DNA of 29,010 bases from an uncultured Eubacteriales bacterium (GTDB lineage: Bacteria; Bacillota; Clostridia; Oscillospirales; Butyricicoccaceae). Shown here in pieces: positions 14,953-22,651 of this stretch (within the stretch, counting starts at the first letter, position 1; the number at the start of each line of letters is the position of its first letter). The stretch spans positions 1 to 29,010 of the forward strand of contig CAJUGU010000039.1 of NCBI GenBank assembly GCA_910586105.1, given 5' to 3'. Under the pieces are notes generated by a model. That model had not been told where the DNA came from. It saw only the letters and a list, made by a program, of their open reading frames with translations, and made no database searches. The translations under genes and the position numbers were made by a program.

Positions 14953-15881
14953 TACAGCAGCCCTTTCACCGTTTTGATAATACCTTCTGCGTTCAGTCCA
15001 TAATGGTCGAATACCTCCTGCGAGGTCCCGGTAACGACCGGTGCGTCTGGCAGAGACAAGCATTTTACCGTTTTGGGGCAGCTTTCGGACACCGCCTGCG
15101 CCACCATAGAGCCTAAGCCGCCGGTGGGCGCGTGTTCCTCAACCGCGACAACCGCTTTGACCGCTTCGGCATATTTCAGAAGCGTCCCACTGTCAAACGG
15201 TTTTACGCAATACATATCGAGCACAGCAGCCGAAATCCCGTCTTTTTTAAGCCGTTCCGCTGCTTCCTGCGCAGGCTTTACCATTTCTCCGCAGGCAACC
15301 AACAGCACGTCGGTTCCCTCCGCCAGCACGGTTGCCTTGTCCATTTCAAAGGGGCAGTCGTCCTCTGTGTAGATATCCTCCACGGGATTCCGCCCGACGC
15401 GGATATACGCGCCCTGTTCATCCCGCAAAAGTGCCTCTACCAGTTTCTTTGTCTGGTGCCGGTCGCTCGGAAGATAAACCCGCATATTGGGGATCGCACT
15501 CATCGCGGCAATATCCTGTGCGGAATGGTGGCTCATCCCCAGTGCGCCGTAGCTGATACCGCCGGAAATGCCAATCAGCTTCACATTCGTGCGGGAATAG
15601 GCGACATCCACCTTGCACTGCTCATAGCTTCTGGTGGAAAGGAAGCTTGCGGGCGACGCGCACCATGCCTTTTTGCCGCAGGCGGCCAGCCCAGCGGCAA
15701 TGCTGACCAGATCCTGTTCCGCAATGCCGACCTCTACAGACTGTTCCGGGAAGGCATTGAAAAACGGGGCGAGCGACGCGGAACCGCGCGAATCGCTGCA
15801 CAGGACGGTAATGGTTTTGTCGTCTTTTGCATGCTCCATCAGCGTTTCGCAGATGGCCTGACGGTTTGGAATCTTATTCAT
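14952..15881 (-). CDS. Transketolase, C-terminal subunit
   Basis: 309 residues holding the pyrimidine-binding and C-terminal domains of a split transketolase. Visible features are FPEQSVEVGIAEQDLVSIAAGLA, with the Glu that activates thiamine diphosphate, then SGGISYGALGMSHHSAQDIA and YLPSDRHQTKK. The C-terminal domain includes LLVACGEMVKPAQEAAERL and VEEHAPTGGLGSMVAQ. ATG 15881 has AAAGGAG before it and overlaps the N-terminal subunit gene by 8 bases, as expected for subunits made in equal amounts. Split transketolases often serve special pathways. Beside an apiosidase-family enzyme the fitting role is apulose-4-phosphate transketolase (AptA/AptB type), making dihydroxyacetone phosphate and a pentulose phosphate. 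Confidence 0.9.
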   Translation of the reverse strand: MNKIPNRQAICETLMEHAKDDKTITVLCSDSRGSASLAPFFNAFPEQSVEVGIAEQDLVSIAAGLAACGKKAWCASPASFLSTRSYEQCKVDVAYSRTNVKLIGISGGISYGALGMSHHSAQDIAAMSAIPNMRVYLPSDRHQTKKLVEALLRDEQGAYIRVGRNPVEDIYTEDDCPFEMDKATVLAEGTDVLLVACGEMVKPAQEAAERLKKDGISAAVLDMYCVKPFDSGTLLKYAEAVKAVVAVEEHAPTGGLGSMVAQAVSESCPKTVKCLSLPDAPVVTGTSQEVFDHYGLNAEGIIKTVKGLL

Positions 15882-16713
15882 GAAGCGCGTTCTCCTTTCG
15901 CTCGGCAAAGTCCGCAATGATCTGTTCATACTCCTCCTGGTTGGGCAGATGGTGATGCCAGCCAGCCTTGTTTTCCATGATTCCGGAGCCATAGCCCTTG
16001 ATCGTGTTGGCAATCAGCACCGTGGGCTGTCCCTTGGTATTCTTTGCTTCCTCAAATGCGGCCGCCAAAGCGTCATAATCATGTCCGTCTGCGGAAACAA
16101 CGTGCCAGCCAAACGCGGCAAAGCGTGCGGCAAGATCGTCATGGTGCATAACGTCCTCTGTGGAGCCGGAAATTTGAAGGCGGTTGCGATCTACAATGGC
16201 GCACAGGTTATCAAGCCGGTAATGTCCGGCGCTCATTGCGCCTTCCCAGACCGAGCCCTCTGCCAGCTCACCATCCCCCATGATGGTATAAACCCGGTAG
16301 CTGCGTCCGTCCATCTTCCCGGACAGCGCCATCCCCACCGCTACCGGCAGGCCATGCCCCAGCGAACCGGAATTCATTTCAATCCCCGGCAGCTTGTTGT
16401 TCGGATGCCCGATGTAGGGGGAGCCGAATTTGGAAAACTGCGAAATTACTTCATCAATCGGGAAAAAGCCCTTTTCCGCCAGCACCGCGTACAGCGTTTC
16501 CACGCTGTGGCCCTTGCTGAGAATAAAACGATCACGATCAGGGTCATTCTGATTCTCCGGGGAAATGTTCATTACCTTGAAATACAGCGTTACCAGAATA
16601 TCCATCATGGACATATCGCCGCCGATATGCCCGCCCTTACCGGACATAATCATATCGACAACATTCCGGCGCAGGTCATAGGATAAAACCTTCAGATTGT
16701 TCAAGTCACTCAC
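15874..16713 (-). CDS. Transketolase, N-terminal subunit
   Basis: 279 residues with the diphosphate-binding domain: SGKGGHIGGDMS, ILSKGHSVETLYAVL, GSLGHGLPVAVGMALSGKMDG and the thiamine diphosphate/metal motif MGDGELAEGSVWEGA ending in DRNRLQISG. It lacks the pyrimidine domain, which is in the next gene. The annotated GTG start at 16713 overlaps the isomerase stop by 8 bases, but the ribosome-binding site AGAGGTGA is nearly on top of it. The TTG at 16704, 5 bases after that site, is an equally good start. With its partner it would split a ketose phosphate by ThDP chemistry and pass a two-carbon unit to an aldose phosphate. Confidence 0.9.
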   Translation of the reverse strand: MSDLNNLKVLSYDLRRNVVDMIMSGKGGHIGGDMSMMDILVTLYFKVMNISPENQNDPDRDRFILSKGHSVETLYAVLAEKGFFPIDEVISQFSKFGSPYIGHPNNKLPGIEMNSGSLGHGLPVAVGMALSGKMDGRSYRVYTIMGDGELAEGSVWEGAMSAGHYRLDNLCAIVDRNRLQISGSTEDVMHHDDLAARFAAFGWHVVSADGHDYDALAAAFEEAKNTKGQPTVLIANTIKGYGSGIMENKAGWHHHLPNQEEYEQIIADFAERKENALHE

Positions 16714-18106
16714 CTCTTAAATATGCTTTCACGTTTTCTTCAATCGGATCGTACAGGTCGGGCGTAATGCCAAGATATTTGCACGCTTCATACAGCACTG
16801 GAACAACATCCTTATGGATGCCGACGCAATGATGGATATACGGCCCTTCTACGATCTTCGCTTCCAGACGCTTGATATTTTCGACCTCGACCCACAGGTA
16901 TGTCCCCATGCCCTTCGGCCCGTCCACGCCTTTGGCGTTGCCAAGCAGCAGCGAATATTCGCCATTATCTCCGTCAAACCGTGCCAGCGTCAGTTCTCCA
17001 TGCTTCGCTTCCGCTGTAATCGCTCCCGGATAGTCAAACGCCAACGGATACGTGATACAGGGCTTACAGCCCGCAACGCTGAGCGGCCACGGCCCGCAGT
17101 GCTGGAGCAATTCGCCGTTTTCAATATCCGGGTGCCGGATCGTCCAATCCGCGAAAAAGCCCCGCGTGCCGTCATTTGCGGCAGCTTCCACCAGCAAAGC
17201 GGTGATCGCCCCATGGATATCGGTTTCGCAAACCACCGGAATACCTTTGTCATTGAGCAGAGCGTTTGCGGCACAGGGCATGATGCCAAGCTCGTCCTGC
17301 AAGGCGTTCCAGCACTGGATCGCGCCCGCATTGCAGTGATATTTTTTCATCAGCCGTTCCATCGCCACGGCAAGCCCCGCGATATTGGCCAGCTGCTCAT
17401 CCGTGACCTTGATTTCCATATTCGCACGACAATAGGCGATCGTTTCCCGCACCTCCGCGCCGTCTGCAATGGCCTTTTTGACCTCCGCCGTCAGTTCAGG
17501 CAGCGGGACCGGCGCAAGTTGGACGTTGAACCGCTCCAGCAGCTCACCCTCATTGCACATGGTAGACCAGAAATCAAAGGGACGAGGACCGATCTGCAAA
17601 ATCCGGATGTTCCGGAACGTCTTGACCACCCGGCACACCGCGAGGAAATCTTTTACGCCCCGCTCGAATACCGGATCGTTGAGACGGCAGTTGGTCAGGT
17701 AAGTAAACGGGACCCCGAACCGGCGCAGCACCTTACCGGTAGCGAACAGCCCGCACTGCGTATCCCGCAGCCGCGAGCCGTCCGGTTCCGGACGTTCGTC
17801 CAGCGGCCCCCACAGAAGCACCGGCACGCCGAGATCCTTTGCCAGCCGTGCGCAAAGATACTCCGTGCCAAAGTTGCAGTGCGGAAGCATCAGACCATCC
17901 ACGCCAGCCGCCCGGAACTTCTCCAGGATTTTTAGCCGGTCGTCCTCGCTGTAAAGCAGACCTTCCGCATTGATATCCTCAATGTCCACAAAGTCTACAT
18001 CCAAATCCCGCAGCCGGTCAGCGGTCAGCCCCCGGTACTTCACCGCGTCCGGCGCGGAGAAAATACTTCGCCGGGTAGGTGCAAAACCCAGCCTGATATT
18101 GTCCAT
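16706..18106 (-). CDS. L-fucose/L-arabinose isomerase-family protein (candidate apiose isomerase)
   Basis: 466 residues of the COG2407 fucose-isomerase-like family, which interconvert aldoses and ketoses with a divalent metal. It starts NIRLGFAPTRRSIFSA, has LMLPHCNFGTEYLCARLAKDLGVPVLLWGP in the first Rossmann-like domain, then PVVCETDIHGAITALLVEAA with likely metal-binding Glu and Asp. The C-terminal Fucose_iso_C part includes HHCVGIHKDVVPVLYEACKYLGI with a likely ligand His. ATG 18106 has GGAGGG 8 bases upstream; the longer frame to 18244 runs through the promoter and is not credible. As the first gene of an operon with a kinase and split transketolase it fits D-apiose to D-apulose isomerisation. 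The substrate is inferred. Confidence 0.85.
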   Translation of the reverse strand: MDNIRLGFAPTRRSIFSAPDAVKYRGLTADRLRDLDVDFVDIEDINAEGLLYSEDDRLKILEKFRAAGVDGLMLPHCNFGTEYLCARLAKDLGVPVLLWGPLDERPEPDGSRLRDTQCGLFATGKVLRRFGVPFTYLTNCRLNDPVFERGVKDFLAVCRVVKTFRNIRILQIGPRPFDFWSTMCNEGELLERFNVQLAPVPLPELTAEVKKAIADGAEVRETIAYCRANMEIKVTDEQLANIAGLAVAMERLMKKYHCNAGAIQCWNALQDELGIMPCAANALLNDKGIPVVCETDIHGAITALLVEAAANDGTRGFFADWTIRHPDIENGELLQHCGPWPLSVAGCKPCITYPLAFDYPGAITAEAKHGELTLARFDGDNGEYSLLLGNAKGVDGPKGMGTYLWVEVENIKRLEAKIVEGPYIHHCVGIHKDVVPVLYEACKYLGITPDLYDPIEENVKAYLRGE

Positions 18107-18143
18107 ATAGAAATCCCTCCATATCTGTTTTGAGATTGAGAAC

Positions 18144-18152
18144 AGTATAACA
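18144..18152 (-). promoter_or_regulatory. Extended -10 promoter of the isomerase-transketolase-kinase operon
   Basis: On the minus strand TGTTATACT (18152-18144) is an extended -10 element. No good -35 box sits at the right distance, as often seen with extended -10 promoters and activated or repressor-controlled genes. It lies 38 bases before the isomerase ATG. Confidence 0.5.
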
Positions 18153-18262
18153 TGTCTGTATCGAAATTCCCGCTCGATCAAAAATCCCCCTTCGTTTTCT
18201 ACGAAACCGAAAAAAAAGCTGCCGCCGTTTGTTTCACTTTTCATAAATCGCCGTTCCTATCC

Positions 18263-18325
18263 AATAAATTTTATCTAAATAATTTATTAAATTCATTTGA
18301 CATCCGACAGGATATCCTGTATCAT
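18263..18325. promoter_or_regulatory. lacI-type gene promoter with candidate operators
   Basis: TTGACA (18297-18302), 17 bases, then TATCAT (18320-18325) is a good plus-strand promoter for the regulator gene. Its spacer holds a perfect 14-bp palindrome ACAGGATATCCTGT (18307-18320), which suits autorepression. Just upstream, TAAATAATTTATTAAA (18276-18291) nearly matches (15 of 16) a site in front of the PTS gene (19413-19428), and AATAAATT/AATTTATT (18263-18270, 18281-18288) forms an inverted repeat. The promoter is well supported; the operator role is inferred. Confidence 0.6.
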
Positions 18326-18355
18326 TATGGCATCGAATGTCAGGAGGGATCTTTC

Positions 18356-19405
18356 ATGGCAGTAACCGCAAAAGCAATCGCGCAGAAATTGGGGATATCG
18401 CCTGCCGCGGTATCCCTTGCCCTGCGCGGACGGCCGGGCGTCAGCGAACAAACCCGCAGCCGCATATTAGCAGCCGCGCAGGAAATGGGATATCCGTTTG
18501 AATCCCATGCTTCCCCAACGCATTCCGGCATGATACAGCTTGTTATTTATAAACGGCATGGCAAGATCTTTTCCGACACGCCGTTTTTTGACCATTTGAC
18601 AGAGGGTGTGGCTGAACAGGCTTCCAAACTCGGCTTCCACCTGTCTATTTCTTATTTTTATGGAAATCAGGACCCGCAAGAGCAGCTCAAAAGCATTCGC
18701 AGCCTGAAAAGCTCGGGCATCATTTTATTGGCAACCGAGATGCGCAGCGCGGATATCCAACGTTTTTCCAGTCTTGATATCCCCATTGTTGTCCTGGACA
18801 ATTTTTTCCCCACGGTCAATCTGGATTCGGTCGAAATCGACAATCATTATGGAGCCTGGAATGCGGTCCGTTATCTGATCTCCTGCGGGCATATCCGGCT
18901 TGGATATCTGCACAGCAGTGTAGATATCCGAAACTTCAGCCGCAGGTATGACGGTTATTTATCTGCGTGCCGCGCGCTTCCGGAGAACCGCGCAAAGGAT
19001 GCTGCACGGCGGATCGTGCGTGTAGGTACGACCCCTGATGCGGCAGCGAAAGATCTGCGGGCCTACCTGAGTAAAGATCCCGTCCTGCCCACTGCCTTTT
19101 TCGCAGACAACGACAGCATCGCCGCCGGTTGCTTTCAAGCGCTTCAGGAATACGGGCTTCGCATACCGCAGGATATTTCGATCATCGGTTTTGACGATTC
19201 CAGCCTGGGCCGTCTGCTGTCGCCGCAGCTGACAACAATGGGCGTAAATAAAGAACGGATGGGAGCGCTTGCGGTCAACCGTCTTTGCGAAAGGCTGAGC
19301 CAGCCGGTCCCGGAAACCGTGTGCATCCTTTTGCGTCCTGAAATTGTGATCCGCGGTACGGTACTGGATCACAGTGCCCCGGAGCATCCCAGCAGCGCGT
19401 ACTAA
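18356..19405 (+). CDS. LacI-family transcriptional regulator of the sugar locus
   Basis: 349 residues. The N-terminal helix-turn-helix is standard: VTAKAIAQKLGISPAAVSLALRGRPGVSEQTRSRIL. The following hinge is unusual: after AAQEMGYPF comes ESHASPTHSGM, without the ARSL-type hinge helix. A periplasmic-binding-protein-like sensor follows (GMIQLVIYKRHG, SSGIILLATEM, PIVVLDNFFP, VEIDNHYGAWNAVRYLI, AFFADNDSIAAGCFQALQEYG, ISIIGFDDSS). ATG 18356 has GGAGGG 7 bases upstream; the longer frame begins in the promoter and is rejected. It lies between the divergent catabolic operon and the PTS genes and probably represses both until a pathway sugar binds. Confidence 0.9.
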   Translation: MAVTAKAIAQKLGISPAAVSLALRGRPGVSEQTRSRILAAAQEMGYPFESHASPTHSGMIQLVIYKRHGKIFSDTPFFDHLTEGVAEQASKLGFHLSISYFYGNQDPQEQLKSIRSLKSSGIILLATEMRSADIQRFSSLDIPIVVLDNFFPTVNLDSVEIDNHYGAWNAVRYLISCGHIRLGYLHSSVDIRNFSRRYDGYLSACRALPENRAKDAARRIVRVGTTPDAAAKDLRAYLSKDPVLPTAFFADNDSIAAGCFQALQEYGLRIPQDISIIGFDDSSLGRLLSPQLTTMGVNKERMGALAVNRLCERLSQPVPETVCILLRPEIVIRGTVLDHSAPEHPSSAY

Positions 19406-19428
19406 ATTATTATAAATAATTTAGTAAA
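19401..19428. promoter_or_regulatory. Perfect AT-rich inverted repeat upstream of the PTS gene, candidate operator
   Basis: ACTAAATTATT and AATAATTTAGT form 11-bp arms around a 3-base centre (19401-19425), overlapping the stop codon of the regulator gene. The right half, TAAATAATTTAGTAAA (19413-19428), matches 15 of 16 bases of a site in the divergent promoter region at 18276. It could be the operator of the LacI-type protein or a weak terminator. Confidence 0.45.
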
Positions 19429-19525
19429 AGTTCAGCTGGCGAGCTGCTTTCCTATTGCGAATATACAAAATTCAAAAGGCCAGTTTGGATAGCTGCAACA
19501 AAGATTTTCAGCGGTATTCATTTCC

Positions 19526-19556
19526 TCGACAATTTTATGATCCTCTATGCTATACT
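19526..19556 (+). promoter_or_regulatory. Promoter of the PTS-glucosidase-apiosidase genes
   Basis: TGCTATACT (19548-19556) is an extended -10 element. TCGACA (19526-19531) lies 19 bases upstream and could serve as a weak -35 box. The start of transcription would fall about 70 bases before the EIIBC ATG. Confidence 0.5.
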
Positions 19557-19631
19557 AACGCCATTCCCAAACCTCTGCTGGAGCCGCCGCCAGAGGCGAA
19601 GGCAGAAAATCAAATAAAAGGAGTGGATATC

Positions 19632-21092
19632 ATGGCAAGCAAATACGATGGACTGGCCCGCATCATTATCCAAAACGTGGGCGGCAAACAGAACATTAAA
19701 AGCATCACCCACTGTGTGACACGCCTGCGCTTCCAGCTGCATGACGAAAGCAAGGCGAACACCGACATCCTGAACCAGACAGACGGCGTGCTGAAGGTGC
19801 TTCAGGCAAATGGACAGTATCAGGTGGTTATCGGCAATGCCGTCAACGACGTCTACGATGCGGTGCTGGACGTTGGCCACCTACAGGGCCTTGGCACTGT
19901 GGATGAGGATGGAAACGCAGTCGCAGATGATAATGCATCAGGCGGAAAAAAGGGAGCGGCGGCGATACTGATCGACCTTATTTCCGGCATTATGGCCCCT
20001 ACCATCGGCCTGATGGGCGCATCCGGTATTATCAAGGGCGTACTTACCCTGCTGACGTTTTTCAGCCTTCTTGATCCAAACGGCGGCGCTTACAAAATAT
20101 GGTACACCGTAGCGGACGGCTTCTTCTACTTCCTGCCGATCGCGCTGGGCTACACGGCTGCAAAGAAATTCAAGATGAATGAATTTACCGGTATGGCGCT
20201 TGGTATCTCCCTATGCTATCCAACCATGGTAGCGCTTACCAGCGGCGAGGTCCTCGGCTCGATCCTGACCGGCACGGCTTTTGAAATGAGCTACTATACC
20301 ACATTCTTCGGGATACCGGTCGTCTACCCGGCATCCGGTTATACCTCCTCGGTTATCCCGATCGTGCTGTGCTGCTTCGTTGGCTCCAAACTTGAGCACT
20401 GGCTGAACAATCACCTTTCGGACATGATCAAAACCTTCATTACCCCGGTCTGTGTCCTGCTCGTCATGTCCAGCCTGACCTATTTGCTGATCGGCCCGCT
20501 CTCCGGTATCATGTGTTCCGTGCTGACGATCGCTTTCCAGGCGCTTTTCAGCATTCCGGCAGTCGGTGCAACATTGGGCTGCGCTCTGGTCGGCATCTTC
20601 TGGCAGGTTCTGGTCATTTTCGGCTTCCACTGGTCCCTTATCCCACTGGCTTATATCAATATCGCCAACCTTGGATATGATTTCATCATGCCTGGCACCT
20701 TTGCCACGCCCTTTGCTCAGGCCGGCGCGCTTCTGGCCGTTATCCTCCTCAGTAAAGACGATATCAAAACCCGGAAGATCGGCGTCCCTGCCTTCATCTC
20801 CTGTATGTTTGGCATCACCGAGCCAACCATCTATGGTATCAATCTGCCAAAGAAAAAACCCTTTATCGCAGCCTGTGCGGCCTCCGGTATTGCGGGCATA
20901 CTGGTTGGGGCGCTGGGTGCAAAGCGCTATGTCCCCGGCGGGCTTGGCCTGTTCGGGCTGCCCGGATACATTGACGCCACAGGCGGCACCGGACTGTCCA
21001 GTATGTGGACTGTGTTAGCGGCTTCCGTCATTGCGTTTGTTCTGGCCCTGGTGTTCACTCTGATCCTTTACAAGAGCGCAAAAAAATCATAA
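19632..21092 (+). CDS. PTS glucoside-type transporter, fused EIIB-EIIC
   Basis: 486 residues. The EIIB domain (1-85) has the phosphorylated cysteine C28 in IKSITHCVTRLRFQL. A linker (GNAVADDNASGGKK) leads to the EIIC membrane domain with about ten helices and the GMALGISLCYPTM and FGITEPTIYGINLP signatures of the glucose/glucoside superfamily. It imports a sugar or glycoside while phosphorylating it, usually at glucose C6. No EIIA is fused; a free EIIA is encoded at 25210-25713. ATG 19632 has AAAGGAG 9 bases upstream; the frame extending to 19455 is non-conserved leader. It is followed by a 6-phospho-beta-glucosidase, which suggests a beta-glucoside substrate. Confidence 0.9.
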   Translation: MASKYDGLARIIIQNVGGKQNIKSITHCVTRLRFQLHDESKANTDILNQTDGVLKVLQANGQYQVVIGNAVNDVYDAVLDVGHLQGLGTVDEDGNAVADDNASGGKKGAAAILIDLISGIMAPTIGLMGASGIIKGVLTLLTFFSLLDPNGGAYKIWYTVADGFFYFLPIALGYTAAKKFKMNEFTGMALGISLCYPTMVALTSGEVLGSILTGTAFEMSYYTTFFGIPVVYPASGYTSSVIPIVLCCFVGSKLEHWLNNHLSDMIKTFITPVCVLLVMSSLTYLLIGPLSGIMCSVLTIAFQALFSIPAVGATLGCALVGIFWQVLVIFGFHWSLIPLAYINIANLGYDFIMPGTFATPFAQAGALLAVILLSKDDIKTRKIGVPAFISCMFGITEPTIYGINLPKKKPFIAACAASGIAGILVGALGAKRYVPGGLGLFGLPGYIDATGGTGLSSMWTVLAASVIAFVLALVFTLILYKSAKKS

Positions 21093-21116
21093 TTCCCCGT
21101 ATTTTCTCATTTTGTT

Positions 21117-21145
21117 ATGCGGGTATGCTGGCGGCGTACCCGCAT
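21117..21145 (+). promoter_or_regulatory. Intercistronic stem-loop between the PTS and GH1 genes
   Basis: ATGCGGGTA (21117-21125) pairs with TACCCGCAT (21137-21145) around an 11-base loop. No T run follows, so it is more likely a processing or stability element that sets EIIBC and glucosidase levels apart than a full terminator. Confidence 0.5.
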
Positions 21146-21199
21146 GGCAAATCTCGAAAATACTGTTCCACACTGAACTGCTGTAAGGAGTGCTTGAAT

Positions 21200-22639
21200 A
21201 TGAGCAGATTCCCAGATGGTTTCCTTTGGGGCGGCGCAACGGCCGCAAACCAATGCGAAGGCGCCTATTCAGAGGATGGGCGCGGACTGTCCAGCGTAGA
21301 TGTCATCCCCTTTGGCGAAGATCGCATGAAGGTCGCCCGCGGGCAGATGAAAATGCTGGAATGTGACGGTGCTCACCGCTATCCCGCGCACGACGGGATC
21401 GATATGTACCACCGCTATCAGGAAGATATCGCGCTGTTTGCCGAAATGGGTTTCAAGGTTTATCGTTTCTCGATCGCCTGGACGCGCATCCTGCCAAACG
21501 GCGATGATGACATCCCCTGCGAAGCAGGTCTTACCTTTTATGACAACCTGATCGATGAATGTCTGAAATATGGCATCGAACCGTTAGTAACGATTTGCCA
21601 TTTTGACACGCCCGTTGCACTGATCCAAAAATACGGCGGTTGGAAAGACCGGCGGATGATCGACGCTTACCTGAAATTCTGCAACGCAATCTTTACCCGT
21701 TATGGAAACCGGGTGAAATACTGGCTGACCTTTAACGAGATCAATATGCTGCTGCATATGCCTTTCATGGGCGCTGGCATCCTTTTTGAACCGGGCGAAA
21801 ACCCGGAAGAAGTCAAATACCGCGCCGCACACTATGAGCTGGTTGCAAGCGCAAAGGCTGTCCAGCTGGCGCGCCGCCTGATGCCGGGCGCTCTGATCGG
21901 CTGTATGCTGGCCGCCGGGCAGTATTACCCTTTTACCTGCAACCCGGAAGATGTGTATGCCGCAATGGAATGCGACCGCGACAATTACTTTTTCATCGAC
22001 GCTCAAGCCAGAGGCGAATATCCGGTCTGGGCATGGAAACGGCTGGAGCGTGCCGGGATCCATCTGGACTGCACGGAGGAGGACCTTGCTTCGATAAAAG
22101 AAGGCGTCGTAGATTTTATCAGCTTCAGCTATTACGCGAGCCGGAGTATGTCTGCCGATCCGGAAACCGTCGAAAAATACAAAAAGCCTGGAAACGCCGC
22201 GATTTCTTCTCTGCTGAATCCTTATCTGAAGGCCAGCGAATGGGGGTGGCAAATCGACCCGACCGGCCTTCGCATCACGCTGAACACGCTTTACGACCGT
22301 TATCAGAAGCCGCTGTTCATTGTAGAAAATGGAATGGGCGCAGTGGATAAGGTCGAGGAAGATGGTTCCATCCATGACCCCTACCGGATCGATTATCTGC
22401 GCGCCCACATCGAGGCGATGGGGAAAGCGGTCAGCGAGGACGGCGTCCCCCTGCTGGGCTATACCATGTGGGGACCGATCGACCTGGTATCCGCATCCAG
22501 CGGCGAGATGAAAAAGCGTTATGGTTTTATCTATGTCGATAAGGACAATGACGGAAACGGCACGCTGAAACGCCTGCGCAAAGACAGCTTTTTCTGGTAC
22601 AAAAAAGTCATTGCTTCCAATGGCGAAGATCTGGATTGA
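21200..22639 (+). CDS. 6-phospho-beta-glucosidase (GH1)
   Basis: 479 residues, full length for GH1. The N-terminus FPDGFLWGGATAANQCEGAY is the family signature. The acid/base is E180 in YWLTFNEIN and the nucleophile E376 in LFIVENGMG. The phosphate-recognition loop of 6-phospho enzymes is present: DLVSASSGEMKKRYGFIYVD, with S431/S433, K438 and Y441. It hydrolyses 6-phospho-beta-glucosides to glucose 6-phosphate and aglycone or sugar in the cytoplasm. ATG 21200 has TAAGGAG 9 bases before it; the longer frame starts inside the PTS gene. It fits the PTS transporter upstream and the GH140-like enzyme 12 bases downstream. Confidence 0.93.
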   Translation: MSRFPDGFLWGGATAANQCEGAYSEDGRGLSSVDVIPFGEDRMKVARGQMKMLECDGAHRYPAHDGIDMYHRYQEDIALFAEMGFKVYRFSIAWTRILPNGDDDIPCEAGLTFYDNLIDECLKYGIEPLVTICHFDTPVALIQKYGGWKDRRMIDAYLKFCNAIFTRYGNRVKYWLTFNEINMLLHMPFMGAGILFEPGENPEEVKYRAAHYELVASAKAVQLARRLMPGALIGCMLAAGQYYPFTCNPEDVYAAMECDRDNYFFIDAQARGEYPVWAWKRLERAGIHLDCTEEDLASIKEGVVDFISFSYYASRSMSADPETVEKYKKPGNAAISSLLNPYLKASEWGWQIDPTGLRITLNTLYDRYQKPLFIVENGMGAVDKVEEDGSIHDPYRIDYLRAHIEAMGKAVSEDGVPLLGYTMWGPIDLVSASSGEMKKRYGFIYVDKDNDGNGTLKRLRKDSFFWYKKVIASNGEDLD

Positions 22640-22651
22640 GGAGGGTTCGCC

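Noticed and set aside
13561..16686. Long plus-strand frames (13561-14229, 15132-15920, 15880-16686)
   Set aside because: They lie opposite the kinase and transketolase genes, which carry clear family motifs and coupled starts on the minus strand.
16814..17935. 373-aa open frame on the plus strand
   Set aside because: Antisense shadow of the fucose-isomerase-family gene in GC-rich DNA.
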